This document shows, piece after piece, positions 11,575 through 21,578 of a stretch of 64,000 nucleotides of DNA (its first letter is position 1; every line of letters begins with the position of its first letter). Source of the stretch: Neocallimastix lanati (nom. inval.). Its lineage: Eukaryota > Neocallimastigomycota > Neocallimastigomycetes > Neocallimastigales > Neocallimastigaceae. The notes beneath the pieces were generated by a model. The model did no database searches and was not told where the DNA came from. It saw nothing but the letters and a program-made list of their open reading frames with translations. Location: the NCBI GenBank assembly GCA_016946835.1, contig JACVTC010000125.1:272001-336000 (forward strand), given 5' to 3'. The translations under genes were made by a program, and so were the position numbers.

Positions 11575-12513
11575 ATGTCGGAAAACTCTTCTTCTGATAG
11601 TGGTGGCTCGTCTAGTGCATCACCCTCTATTCCCAGTCCAGTAGCTATAAATAAAAGTCGAATTAATTTTAAAGACTTAAAGAAGGAACTTAAGGGAATA
11701 GAAAAACTTAGTAAAGACAACTTAGATATAAAATCCTGGGCCTCTGAACTAAAATTATGGATCAGATATCAGCAAGTGGTTGATCCAGAAACAATATTTA
11801 TAGCTTGTATTTTGACTTCTACCGGTGAAATAAGAGAAATCATCCAAGATATGGAAAATGATAATATCTTTAGTGATGATGATAATGACGAAGATAATAA
11901 CATCGGTGATGACAATATTCATAATTTCCCAAGTTTAGACAAAATTGTGGACGAATTAGAAAAATTCTATGGCCTAAAAGAAGATCAAAATGTTCTACTC
12001 AGAGAACTTCGTGCACTTAAAATTAAAAGGAACGAAAAAGTGAAAGATTTTAATATACGCTATCGAACTCTTTACCACAAGTTGGATATTAAAAGAAGAA
12101 AACGAATTAGTGTATTAGACTATGCCGACTCATTACAAAATAATAAAGAGGCATGGAAAAGAGTTTCCCTTAAGGATAATATTTCTCTCAATAAAGCCTT
12201 TGAAATAGCGGAGAAAGTAGATAGACTTATTCCTAAAATTGCTTATGATTCAGACGAAAATACTTATCCTCACTATAATAAGCCCTCCAATTTTAATAAA
12301 AAGAAATTTAAACAGAAATCTTTCTCAGAACCAAGAAAGCCAGTAAAAGATTCAGATGTTGAAGATCTAACAAAACGAATGAAAAACTTAACTATTAGTA
12401 CATGTTTCTTCTGTACGGAAAAAGGTCATTATCAGAATAACTGTCCTAAGCTTAAAGCGATTGTTGATAAAAATCGCCAAGAATATTTCGAAAATAAAAA
12501 TTTAAATCACTAA
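11575..12513 (+). CDS. gag: Element 1 Gag (capsid and nucleocapsid)
   Basis: 312 residues from ATG 11575 (MSENSSS...). An upstream in-frame extension to 11527 starts with TTG and is unlikely to be used. The protein packages the element RNA into cytoplasmic particles. The N-terminus is Ser-rich, followed by a helical capsid region starting INFKDLKKEL that is closely similar to element 2 Gag, an acidic Asp/Asn stretch, the core LLRELRALKIKRNEKVKDFN, and one CCHC zinc knuckle (C277, C280, H285, C290). The stop TAA at 12511-12513 follows the frameshift heptamer 12501-12507 by one codon. The frame is intact. Confidence 0.93.
   Translation: MSENSSSDSGGSSSASPSIPSPVAINKSRINFKDLKKELKGIEKLSKDNLDIKSWASELKLWIRYQQVVDPETIFIACILTSTGEIREIIQDMENDNIFSDDDNDEDNNIGDDNIHNFPSLDKIVDELEKFYGLKEDQNVLLRELRALKIKRNEKVKDFNIRYRTLYHKLDIKRRKRISVLDYADSLQNNKEAWKRVSLKDNISLNKAFEIAEKVDRLIPKIAYDSDENTYPHYNKPSNFNKKKFKQKSFSEPRKPVKDSDVEDLTKRMKNLTISTCFFCTEKGHYQNNCPKLKAIVDKNRQEYFENKNLNH
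12501..12507 (+). promoter_or_regulatory. -1 ribosomal frameshift site, element 1
   Basis: T TTA AAT in the gag frame, one codon before the gag stop. The pol frame is open only from 12498 onward (a stop in that frame lies at 12495-12497), so slippage here gives a continuous Gag-Pol. An overlapping A AAT TTA heptamer starts at 12498. Confidence 0.75.
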
Positions 12514-15500
12514 AAGGGAGAAGAAGCACTCCCATCGTCAATAAAATTGCTTCAGTCAAATTTCAATCAACCTTAGAAGAACCACAACAAAATCACCTTC
12601 AAGAAGTAATAAGTATGGAATCAGAATCAGAAAATGAAGAAGAATTTCATACTGAAAAAGTAAGTAAATCTGACTTAGAAGAAAATGAAAGTTATTTATG
12701 CTCTGCAATTAAACGAAAAAAAGATGACAAACTAGAATCTAGTCCAGGAAAGAAAATACATCGAAGTCTTAAAGATAATCCTAGACCAATTGCAACACCT
12801 GCATTAAGAAAGAAAAAAGAAAATGAACTAATGGAAAACCCAAAGCAAAAATCAACTCGGAGTCAGATTCACCCATCAATACTTACGCAACCTTTAATTA
12901 ATAAGGAAAAAGAAAAAGAAAAAGAGCTACGTGATAAAGAACGAGCTAATACTTCAAAAAGACAAGTTAAAACTATTGAAATTGACAAATCAGAAACTAA
13001 TAATATTATTGATATTACTTCAAATAATACTCCTGATAATACAACAGAACAAACTTTAACAAAATTGGTGAATGATAAAATTAATAATAAATCTTCTATA
13101 ACCAAAACTGCAAGAGTACCAAGAATTCTTCAAATGATTGCGAATCAAAAACCTTATGATGTTATTGAAGATCTGAATAACATCAAATGTAATATTACCT
13201 TAGCCCAACTACTAGATGTGTCTCCAAAAGTAAAGACCAAAGTCATACAAGGCTTAAAATTTGAAAAAGACCAAACAAAAATTTCTGGTGCTGTAAACAA
13301 TGTTTGTGCTACGACTATCTTAGTAAATAATATTGATCATACATATAAGAGTAAGAATATAGAACCTAATGAAGATGATATCGCAATGGTAGACGTTGAG
13401 GTAGATGGAGTAAAAGGAAAAGCTTTAATGGACTCCTGTAGTAACCTTAATATTGTAACACAGCAATTTTTGGATAAACTTCCTACAACTTATGAACCTA
13501 TCGATGTTAGTTGCGGTAGAATTCGATTAGCTACCCAAAATGAAGAATACTCAGAAGATTACATTGTCCAAATTCCCTTAAAAATTAATAACTTTGAAAT
13601 GATAGCTAAATGCAGAGTAGTTGATAAAGAAGACCCGTTCTATGATATTCTTATTAATTTAAAAACTTTAGTAGATTATAAATTATTTATCCATCCAACA
13701 TTGTATAGTCTCTGTTATATGAATGATAATGGACTTATTGATGTGATAGCTCCAATTAACAACACTTATGATGAAGAAGAAAAATTAATGTGTGTATTAA
13801 AAGCAATACCTGATGAAAACAACAACGATCTTAAGAAAATAGAAGGTTTACCTCCTAAAGAATATATTCATAACAAAAAGTTCACTGACACCCTTAATAA
13901 AATGTTCAGAGAACAAATTATACAACTGCTTGAGGATTATTTAGTAATTATAGCCACCTCATCTGAAGAATTAACTCCTTCTGACTTATCACCACATAAA
14001 ATTAGATTAAAACCTGGTGTAAAACCAATTAAACAGAAATATTATAGAGTAACCAAATATAAATCTGATATTCTAAAAGAAGAACTTACCAAATTGATCA
14101 ATAAGAAACTAATTGAACCGTCGTATTCAGAGTGGTCCTCACCAGTAGTTTTAGTTCCTAAACATAATGGAAAGTGGAGAATGTGTATCGACTACCGAAA
14201 AGTAAATGATGTTACCATTAAAGACTCTTACTCTTTGCCAAATATTGATGAAATTTTCGATAGCTTAGATGGAGCCAAAATTTTTACTACAATGGATCTC
14301 TATTCTGGTTACCATCAAATACTAATGGATGAAGAAAGCGTTGAAGTAACCAGTTTTACTACTAAGTTTGGTAATTACCAATTCAAGGTAATGCCTTTCG
14401 GATTAACTGGAGCTCCTGCTACCTTCCAAAGAGAAATGAATAAGATTCTCTTTCCTTACATTGGTGAATTTGTTTTTAACTTCATTGACGATATTTTGAT
14501 CTATTCAAAAACAGTTGAAGAACATCTCGATCACATTAAGAAAGTATTAGACGTATTCAAGGAACATAAACTCAAGATCAACATTGAAAAATGTTCTTTC
14601 ATGCAATCTGAAGTAGAAGTTCTAGGTCACAAGGTATCTGACAAAGGCTTAAGTCCTCTGGATAGCAAAATAGAAGCTATTAAAAAATGGATAGCACCTA
14701 CTGATCTCCATGAATTACGATCCTTCTTAGGAGCAATTGGATACTACAGAACTTTTATCGATAAATATGCACAGATCACAGCTCCTCTTTGTAAGTTATT
14801 GCGAAAAGGTGTTAAGTACCAATGGAAAGATGAACAAGAGAAAAGCTTTAAAATGCTTAAGGAAAAATTAATGAATGCCCCAATTCTAAAATTCCCTTCT
14901 TTCAATAAAGAGTTTATTATAAGAACTGATGCGTCCTATGATGGAGTAGGTGGTGTACTACTACAAAAGAATGAAGAAACTAACAAAGAACACCCAATTC
15001 ATTATACGAGTCGAACACTAACCAATAGTGAGAAAAATTACGGAATAACTGATTTAGAAGGAACAGCCTTATTCTACTGCTTAACTAAATTCAAATCATA
15101 TATAATGGGAAATCCTCATAAAACTATTATATATACAGACCATAAACCCTTAGTCGGACTGTTCAACAAGAAAGAACCAACAAATGCTAGACAAACTAGA
15201 TGGTGCATGGCTGCTAACCTTTTGGGGGTTGAAATCTGCTATGAATCAGGTAAAAAGAATGTTATTGCAGATGCCCTATCAAGAATGAAGAATGACACTG
15301 ACAAGAAGGTATTAGTTACCAAAATTACAAAAGAAGTCGACGAATCTCTTTTATCTAAAGTAGTAAAAGAATTTATTGAAGAAAAGTTTACTATAATCGA
15401 TGGTGTTGAATATTTCATAGATGGAAATATCTACCGAAAATTAGTTACTGATCTTAACGAAAAATTAAAGCTAATTCTAGAAGCCCACCAAATCGGTCAT

Positions 15501-16505
15501 GAAGGTTATCACAAAACTTATCAACGACTTAGGAAAAGCTATTACTGGAATGGTATGGTAAACGACATTAAGAGGATTATAGCTAAATGTGAAAAGTGCC
15601 AATTGAATAAACCTCAACCATATCCAAAACCAACAGAAGATATTCCAACTGAAGTGGAAGGACCCTTTACTCACCTTGGTCTTGATATAATTGGACCTTT
15701 AGAGAAAACTTCCAACAACAATCAATATATTATGGTGGTAGTCGATTATTTCACCAAGTGGGTTGAAGCCGAACCTACAGAAAATGTAACCTCTAAAGAA
15801 GTTATAAAATTCCTTATCAATGTTTTTGCACGCCATGGAGTACCTCAAGTGATTACTACGGACAATGGTGTCCAATTTACTTCCGATATGACCAAGATAT
15901 TCCTCGATCTCTATGATGTATACGTGAAATTTAGTACCACTTATCACCCTGAAACTAATGGACTCACAGAGAATAGAAACAAAGAGATAGGAAAATTACT
16001 TCGACTTCTAAGTGAAAAGCACAAGGAATGGGATGAAGTACTACCTTCTGCTTTATGGGCCCTTCGTACTACCAAGAATTCTGTCACTAATCATTCAAGT
16101 TTCGAGCTGGTATATGGAAGAGAAGACCAGCAACCTTTCGATATCGCTGCAAGACCTACTATAGGAATAAACAAGTCATCTGATGAGATCTTACTCGAAA
16201 AGTTTGTTAACCACTACTTATGGACAACAGAAGCCGCTGCAAATGTGAAAAATGCGAATAAATATTGGGCCAATAGAAGAGAAAGCAAGAACAGCATGAA
16301 TCAAGCTAAAAATATTAGGCCTGGAGACTTAGTCTTAGTCCGAAATTTTTCTAGAACCAAACTTGAACCATATTTTGTTGGACCCCTTCAAGTATTAAAG
16401 AAACAATTCAATACGGTAACTCTTGTGGACCCTAAATCTGGAATCCAAATGAACCGCAATGTCCATTTAAAGAATATAGTAAAGTTTAACTCAGCTTCTG
16501 TATAG
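12507..16505 (+). CDS. pol: Element 1 Pol (PR-RT-RNase H-IN)
   Basis: The reading frame follows the -1 slip; an internal ATG lies at 12615 and residue numbers below count from it. A basic N-terminal region of about 200 residues comes first. The aspartic protease has the unusual active site D273-S-C. The reverse transcriptase begins at about 455 (LKPGVKPIKQKYYR), with SGYHQI and catalytic F623-I-D-D. RNase H carries RTDAS (D772) and YTDHKPL. The integrase has an HHCC zinc domain (HQIGHEGYHK...CEKCQ) and a DD35E core (D1024, D1083, E1119). A GPY/F-like segment (EPYFVGPLQV) lies near the C-terminus. There is no chromodomain. No frameshift or stop interrupts it. It copies RNA to cDNA and inserts it; here the insertion is beside tRNA-iMet. 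Confidence 0.95.
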   Translation, partial: SLKGRRSTPIVNKIASVKFQSTLEEPQQNHLQEVISMESESENEEEFHTEKVSKSDLEENESYLCSAIKRKKDDKLESSPGKKIHRSLKDNPRPIATPALRKKKENELMENPKQKSTRSQIHPSILTQPLINKEKEKEKELRDKERANTSKRQVKTIEIDKSETNNIIDITSNNTPDNTTEQTLTKLVNDKINNKSSITKTARVPRILQMIANQKPYDVIEDLNNIKCNITLAQLLDVSPKVKTKVIQGLKFEKDQTKISGAVNNVCATTILVNNIDHTYKSKNIEPNEDDIAMVDVEVDGVKGKALMDSCSNLNIVTQQFLDKLPTTYEPIDVSCGRIRLATQNEEYSEDYIVQIPLKINNFEMIAKCRVVDKEDPFYDILINLKTLVDYKLFIHPTLYSLCYMNDNGLIDVIAPINNTYDEEEKLMCVLKAIPDENNNDLKKIEGLPPKEYIHNKKFTDTLNKMFREQIIQLLEDYLVIIATSSEELTPSDLSPHKIRLKPGVKPIKQKYYRVTKYKSDILKEELTKLINKKLIEPSYSEWSSPVVLVPKHNGKWRMCIDYRKVNDVTIKDSYSLPNIDEIFDSLDGAKIFTTMDLYSGYHQILMDEESVEVTSFTTKFGNYQFKVMPFGLTGAPATFQREMNKILFPYIGEFVFNFIDDILIYSKTVEEHLDHIKKVLDVFKEHKLKINIEKCSFMQSEVEVLGHKVSDKGLSPLDSKIEAIKKWIAPTDLHELRSFLGAIGYYRTFIDKYAQITAPLCKLLRKGVKYQWKDEQEKSFKMLKEKLMNAPILKFPSFNKEFIIRTDASYDGVGGVLLQKNEETNKEHPIHYTSRTLTNSEKNYGITDLEGTALFYCLTKFKSYIMGNPHKTIIYTDHKPLVGLFNKKEPTNARQTRWCMAANLLGVEICYESGKKNVIADALSRMKNDTDKKVLVTKITKEVDESLLSKVVKEFIEEKFTIIDGVEYFIDGNIYRKLVTDLNEKLKLILEAHQIGHEGYHKTYQRLRKSYYWNGMVNDIKRIIAKCEKCQLNKPQPYPKPTEDIPTEVEGPFTHLGLDIIGPLEKTSNNNQYIMVVVDYFTKWVEAEPTENVTSKEVIKFLINVFARHGVPQVITTDNGVQFTSDMTKIFLDLYDVYVKFSTTYHPETNGLTENRNKEIGKLLRLLSEKHKEWDEVLPSALWALRTTKNSVTNHSSFELVYGREDQQPFDIAARPTIGINKSSDEILLEKFVNHYLWTTEAAANVKNANKYWANRRESKNSMNQAKNIRPGDLVLVRNFSRTKLEPYFVGPLQVLKKQFNTVTLVDPKSGIQMNRNVHLKNIVKFNSASV

Positions 16506-16510
16506 CTTGA

Positions 16511-16528
16511 GTCTTAGTGGGGGCATCT
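16511..16528 (+). other. Element 1 polypurine tract
   Basis: AGTGGGGG followed by catct immediately precedes the 3' LTR. This is the expected plus-strand primer site, and element 2 has AGAGGGGG at the same place. Confidence 0.65.
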
Positions 16529-17499
16529 TGATAAAGAATGCCCAAATAATGTTCTTTTGGTTATGCATCTTAAATGATTCATTTAACCCTTAAACAAATT
16601 ATTTGATTCTTTATTCTTTTGGAACTTTCTATATTCTAATAAATTAATCTATATTCCTAATTAGTACAAATTAAATTATACTATTTAAAAAAGTATATTT
16701 AAAATTAATTCCTTATCTATGCTACCTTTATTATTCTTATCTATATTTTATTATTATTAAAATCCTTATCAATATTATATAGTTTATTTTATCAATTTTC
16801 TTTATAGTTTATCAAAATCTTATCAATATTTCTTTTATTAATATTAAACTTATCAATATCAATTATTTCTTTGGAAAATTCCAAATTAAAAAAATTGTAT
16901 TAATGATTACTAATAAAAGATTAAACATAAAAGGAAATAATTATATTATTATTATATGTTTTATTATAAATATTATATTATAAATTTGATGAAATGATTA
17001 TAATTTTTATATTAATAATTTAAATAATATTATTTTTCTAAACTTAGTAAAATTAAACTTTAGGATTAAATAAATATTACTAAACCACAGAATTAACTTC
17101 TGTAAAATAAAAAAAATTTGTCTTTTAAAATATATAATTAAGTAGATTAGTAATAAATAATTAGTAATAGATTAATATATAAGTATTATTTATTATAAGT
17201 TAAATAATAATTATATTAATAATAAAAAATTAATATAAAATATTTAATAATTAATTTTTATTATACAAAGAAATGGCTTTACCATTTCTATTATTTTAAG
17301 AAAAAAAAAATATAAATAACAGTAAAAAAAATTGTATTTTTTATATTGTAAATTAATATTGTAATTTTTAAATAAAATTTTAATAAAGGATTTATAAAAC
17401 AAAAATTTATTTTGTTTATTAATTTTCTTGTTTGTTTATTTTTTTTTGTTGTTTATATTAATACTTATTTTTATTTTTCCCTCTCTCCGAACCTTAACA
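16529..17499 (+). repeat. Element 1 3' LTR
   Basis: 971 bp, same length and apparently same sequence as the 5' LTR. Followed by the duplication aatt (17500-17503). Confidence 0.93.
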
Positions 17500-17503
17500 A
17501 ATT

Positions 17504-18040
17504 TGATACGGTACCACACTAAAAACATTGTTAGGAATAGTTTTAGAAATTAGTTAAAGTAATAAATTAAAAATTAATAATGATTGGTAGATAATTAAAT
17601 AAGACTAAATAGTTAGATACATATTTTGATAATTCATTAATTATTAAACGAGGAGTTCTTTGTTATAATATAGGAAATATATAATAAAGATACTTCAAAA
17701 TAACAGGTTTATTAGTAGAAAATATAATAGTTTATAGAATAATAAATATTAATTATTAAGTGTATAATTAGATAGTTAGTGAGAAAGATAATAATAAATA
17801 TATAACTTGTATTTTTATATTTTTGTAAACATTGAGAATAATGTAATAAAAATAAATAAAGAAATAAGAATAAATAAATAAAGACAAATCTTTACATTTA
17901 AATTATATATTTATATTTATACATTATGTGTTATTATTATATTTATTAGAATATATTATTTTGTTAATAATTCCCTTCTGACAACGTCCAAACAAATAAA
18001 ATTATTTAGATACATCTTTAAATATAAAAGATACGTATCA
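17504..18040 (+). mobile_element. Solo LTR 2a
   Basis: Starts TGATACGGTACC and ends GATACGTATCA with perfect TGATAC/GTATCA ends. It is flanked by aatt on both sides (17500-17503, 18041-18044). There are no internal genes, so it is a solo LTR left by LTR-LTR recombination. It sits exactly between elements 1 and 2. Confidence 0.88.
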
Positions 18041-18044
18041 AATT

Positions 18045-19059
18045 TGGTAAAGAATGAATTAATAACCTTTATTTTATTATTAATAATTCTTTACTAAATT
18101 GTACTTTCCTATATTCTTGATAACCTAAACTTAATAATAAAATTTAATTTATTTTGATATAAATTAATTTTAACTTGTAAATAATGTAAATAAATTTTAA
18201 TTAATTATTTTATTGTTATATTATTAAATATATGTATATTAAAATACAATTGTAAATATTAAAATTATACTTTTAAGATACTAAACTATTAAAACTATTA
18301 ATTAAATATTATTATAAAAATTATTATAAAATTATTAAAATTATTAATTAAATATTATTCTAAAAATTATTATAAATTATTAATATTATAAAATTATTAA
18401 AATTATTAAATATTATTATAAAAATTTATTTATTATAACTATTAAATATTATTATAAAATTATTAAGATTATTAATTAAATTTATTATTAAAAATTATTA
18501 TTAAAATTTTTACTTATTATAAAAATTATTATTTAAATATTATCAAATTTATTAATTAAATATTATAAAAATTTTATTTTATTTTGAAAATAATTACAAG
18601 TATTATTTAAAATAATTAAAGATTATTAAATTTATTATATTAATCTTTAAAAACAATTTATCTAACTTAAAAATATCAAAGAAAATAGTAAAAACTATTT
18701 TCTATATATTTATTTTATAATTATTTTTAATTAAATTATATTTGAATATTATATTATTATATTTATAAAAATTAAAACAAAAATGAATTATTGATATAAA
18801 ATTAATTCAATAATTCTATAAAATTACTTAAATTATAAACAATTAATTATACTTTAAATTTATAAAAAAATATAAATATTGTAACAATTTCTTAAAAATT
18901 AAATATGTGTACTTTAAATAATAAAATTTTATACTAATAAAAAAAAATAAATAACTTTTAATAAAGAATTATTTTTTTTTTATTTAAAATCAAAGCAGGG
19001 TAATACCCGTCCCCCCCTGCTTGATTTTAAATATCTAAGTGTCAACCCCGAGTCTACCA
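18045..19059 (+). repeat. Element 2 5' LTR
   Basis: 1015 bp, TGGTAAAG...GTCTACCA. Near its end, 18983-19031 forms a strong hairpin (TTTAAAATCAAaGCAGGG with CCCTGCTTGATTTTAAA, one bulged A, 14-nt loop); the 3' LTR has the same hairpin. Confidence 0.92.
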
Positions 19060-19063
19060 AAAT

Positions 19064-19080
19064 TGGTGGAGATATCGGGG
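19064..19080 (+). other. Element 2 primer-binding site
   Basis: TGGTGGAGATATCGGGG, the same 17 nt as in element 1, starting 4 nt after the LTR. Confidence 0.8.
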
Positions 19081-19450
19081 AAGAAGACCAAGAAAAAGAA
19101 GACCAAGAAGTAGACCAAGTGGAAGAAGACCAAGAAAAAGAAGACCAAGAAGTAGACCAAGTGGAAGAAGACCAAGAAAAAGAAGACCAAGAAGAAAACC
19201 AAGTGGAAGAAGACCAAGAAAAAGAAGACCAAGAAGAAAACCAAGTGGAAGAAGACCAAGAAAAAGAAGACCAAGAAGAAAACCAAGAAGAAGACCAAGA
19301 AGAAGACCAAGAAGAAAACCAAGAAGAAAACCAAGAAGAAGACCAAGAAGAAAACCAAGAAGAAGACCAAGAAGAAAACCAAGAAGAAGACCAAGAAGAA
19401 GACCAAGAAGAAGACCAAGAAGAAGAGACCAAGAAGGAGAAGACCAAGAA
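19080..19450 (+). repeat. Purine-rich minisatellite after the PBS (E/D/Q coding register)
   Basis: About 370 bp of tandem GAAGACCAAGAA/GAAAACCAA-type units starts right at the PBS. One frame reads repeated EEDQ/EENQ for over 100 codons up to a stop near 19491. That frame has no ATG, only a GTG at 19119, so it is listed as a repeat, not a gene. Element 1 lacks it. Confidence 0.8.
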
Positions 19451-19544
19451 GGAAATTGGAACTACTAGGACTAATTTTATTTTGGAATTATGAGAATAAT
19501 TTTTTTTTAAATTAAATTTAATAGAATTAAATTAAATTAAATTA

Positions 19545-19605
<61 letters not shown>

Positions 19606-20188
19606 CACACTTTTACAATCATCATCATCAAATTTTTTTTTTATTGTTATCGGTTTTTGTGTTGTTGTTGTGGTTGGGTTGTTGTTGTGATTGTTGTTGT
19701 TGTGGTAGTAATAAAAATTAACATCAGTTTTATTTGGTCTTCGCGTGCTCCAAATAAAACTATATACTGAGTTTACTGCGTACTAAGCAGTTATAGATAA
19801 TTCTATAATTGCGAGTGGTTTAATCAGGTGTCTGGAGAGGGGCCGGTTACTAACTAATCGAACCCCGATTAGATATAGCGGTAAATACTGTTGGGAAGCA
19901 GAAATTACCCTATAGATCACCCATTATACGTTCAACACGGTTTGGGTGCTCCTCCACTTGACTCAGGCAAATTCACTTAGTATACCGAAATACTAAGGTC
20001 CCTCTGCGTGGTCGGCAGTTGTAATAGATAGCGGTTTTTCAAGTTGTATTAGGTTTGTTAATTTACCTTGTTTTTAATTAAGTTTATTTGTTTTTTTTAA
20101 GTTGTAATTATATAAACTTAATAATAATTGTAATTGTAATTGTAATTGTAAATATTGTAATAATAACCGATAACAAATAAATAAATAA

Positions 20189-20237
<49 letters not shown>

Positions 20238-20621
20238 ATATTAATTTTTGTGTTTTTAAATATTTTAATTGCTATATAAAAAAAAAAAAAAAAAAAAAAT
20301 TTTTTTTGTAAATAATTGTATATATTTTTATTTAAGTAAAGATAAACGAAAGGGGTTATTAGCTTGAAAGAATAGTGAACACTCCAACTAGTTTATTAAT
20401 TTATATTTATTCTAGTGTCCAGGAGGGGGAGTACGGGTGTATATAGCAAAATTAAATATACACTAGCCGGAAACGTCTCACTAGAGATATAAATTACTTA
20501 AATATATAATTTTAATTGTAAATAAATAAATAAATAAATAAAAATATAGCAATTAAATAATTAATAAAACAATTTTTTTATTTTATTTTTTTTTTAAAAG
20601 TGTGTTTTTTTTTTTTTTAAA
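19451..20621 (+). promoter_or_regulatory. Element 2 structured 5' leader
   Basis: A G+C-rich island (about 19735-20045) carries perfect hairpins: ACTGC/GCAGT (19775-19791), TTATAGA/TCTATAA (19791-19808), CTAATCG/CGATTAG (19854-19872) and CTTAGTAT/ATACTAAG (19976-19997). A second island (about 20340-20500) includes AGGAGGGGGAGTACGGGTG, resembling the G-rich motif of the element 1 leader. Long poly-A tracts separate them. No coding potential. Confidence 0.6.
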
Positions 20622-20851
20622 ATGAGTACAATTAATTTTAAAGATTTAAAAAAGGAACTTAAGGATATTGAAAAAATATCCAAAGAAAATTTAGATGTTA
20701 AAACTTGGAAGTCTGATTTAGAGCTTTGGATAAAGCTTGAACATGTTGAAGACTCCAAGATTATATTTTATGCCTGTGTTTTAACCTCAATTGGTGAAAC
20801 CAGGAAAGTCATCCAAGAATTAATGGATGATAATAATAAAGATGATGATAG

Positions 20852-20894
<43 letters not shown>

Positions 20895-21578
20895 AATTAT
20901 AAGGATATTAATGATGAAGATGAGGATGATGATAATGAAGAAGATAAAGAAATTGATAAAAAGAATAAGGCTTATCCTTCCCTTAATAGAATTGTAAAAG
21001 CTATAGAAGAATTTTATGGCATTAGGGAGGATCAAAATAATTTATTAAGAGAGCTACGTGCTCTAAGAATTAAGAGAAATGAAAGAATCAAAGATTTTAA
21101 TATTAAGTATAAAACTTTATATTTAAAATTAAATAAAAAGAAAAGAAGTCAGATAAGTGTTTTAGATTACACAGACTCCATTGAAAACAATGTTGAAGCC
21201 TGGAAACGTCTAACCTTATTTGATAACATTTCTCTGTCAAAAGCCTTTAAAATTGCTGAAAAAGCAGATAGGTTAAATTATATGGGTAGTAATCAAAGAA
21301 GACATCCTTCTACCCCTTCACCTTCTGCAAATATATCTTCTTTTAATAATAGAGTTAATTTTCATCCTCCTATTAAAAATAAATTAGAACAAAAAGTTAA
21401 TATTAAACCTAAAGAAGATAATGACATAGAGGAATTAACAAGAAAAATGAGAAGTTTAACAATAAAGGCTTGTTATTTCTGTAAAGAACCAGGTCATTAT
21501 CAAAACAATTGCCCAAAATTGAGAGCAATTGTTGAGAAAAATAGGAAGGAAATTAGAAACAATAAACGTTTAAATTGA
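20622..21578 (+). CDS. gag: Element 2 Gag
   Basis: 318 residues from ATG 20622. The capsid region is closely similar to element 1 Gag (INFKDLKKEL, RELRALRIKRNERIKDFN). It lacks the Ser-rich N-terminal tail but has a run of aspartates encoded by a (GAT)n microsatellite (about 20834-20892). One CCHC knuckle is present (C284, C287, H292, C297). The stop TGA 21576-21578 directly follows the slippery heptamer. It forms the particle shell and binds element RNA. Confidence 0.93.
21569..21575 (+). promoter_or_regulatory. -1 ribosomal frameshift site, element 2
   Basis: T TTA AAT in the gag frame, immediately followed by the gag stop TGA. The pol frame continues from the slipped position with TTG at 21575. 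Confidence 0.78.

Larger units (their letters stand above)
9227..17499 (+). mobile_element. Element 1: intact Ty3/Gypsy LTR retrotransposon
   Basis: An 8.27-kb element bounded by two 971-bp LTRs and the duplication aatt, inserted 14 nt upstream of tRNA-iMet. It contains a primer-binding site (10205-10221), a long structured leader, gag (11575-12513), a -1 frameshift site, pol (to 16505) and a G-rich purine tract before the 3' LTR. Equal LTR lengths, no difference found by eye, and undamaged frames indicate a very recent insertion and possible autonomy. In lineage it resembles elements 2, 3, 5 and 6 and has no chromodomain. Confidence 0.95.

Noticed and set aside
18980-19447. Minus-strand Ser/Trp and Phe/Leu/Val repeat frames
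   Set aside because: Complement frames of the purine-rich minisatellite after the element 2 PBS; no start context, no homology, and overlap of the LTR end and PBS.
19119-19493. 124-codon EEDQ protein as a gene
   Set aside because: No ATG; begins with GTG inside a tandem repeat whose period keeps frames open.
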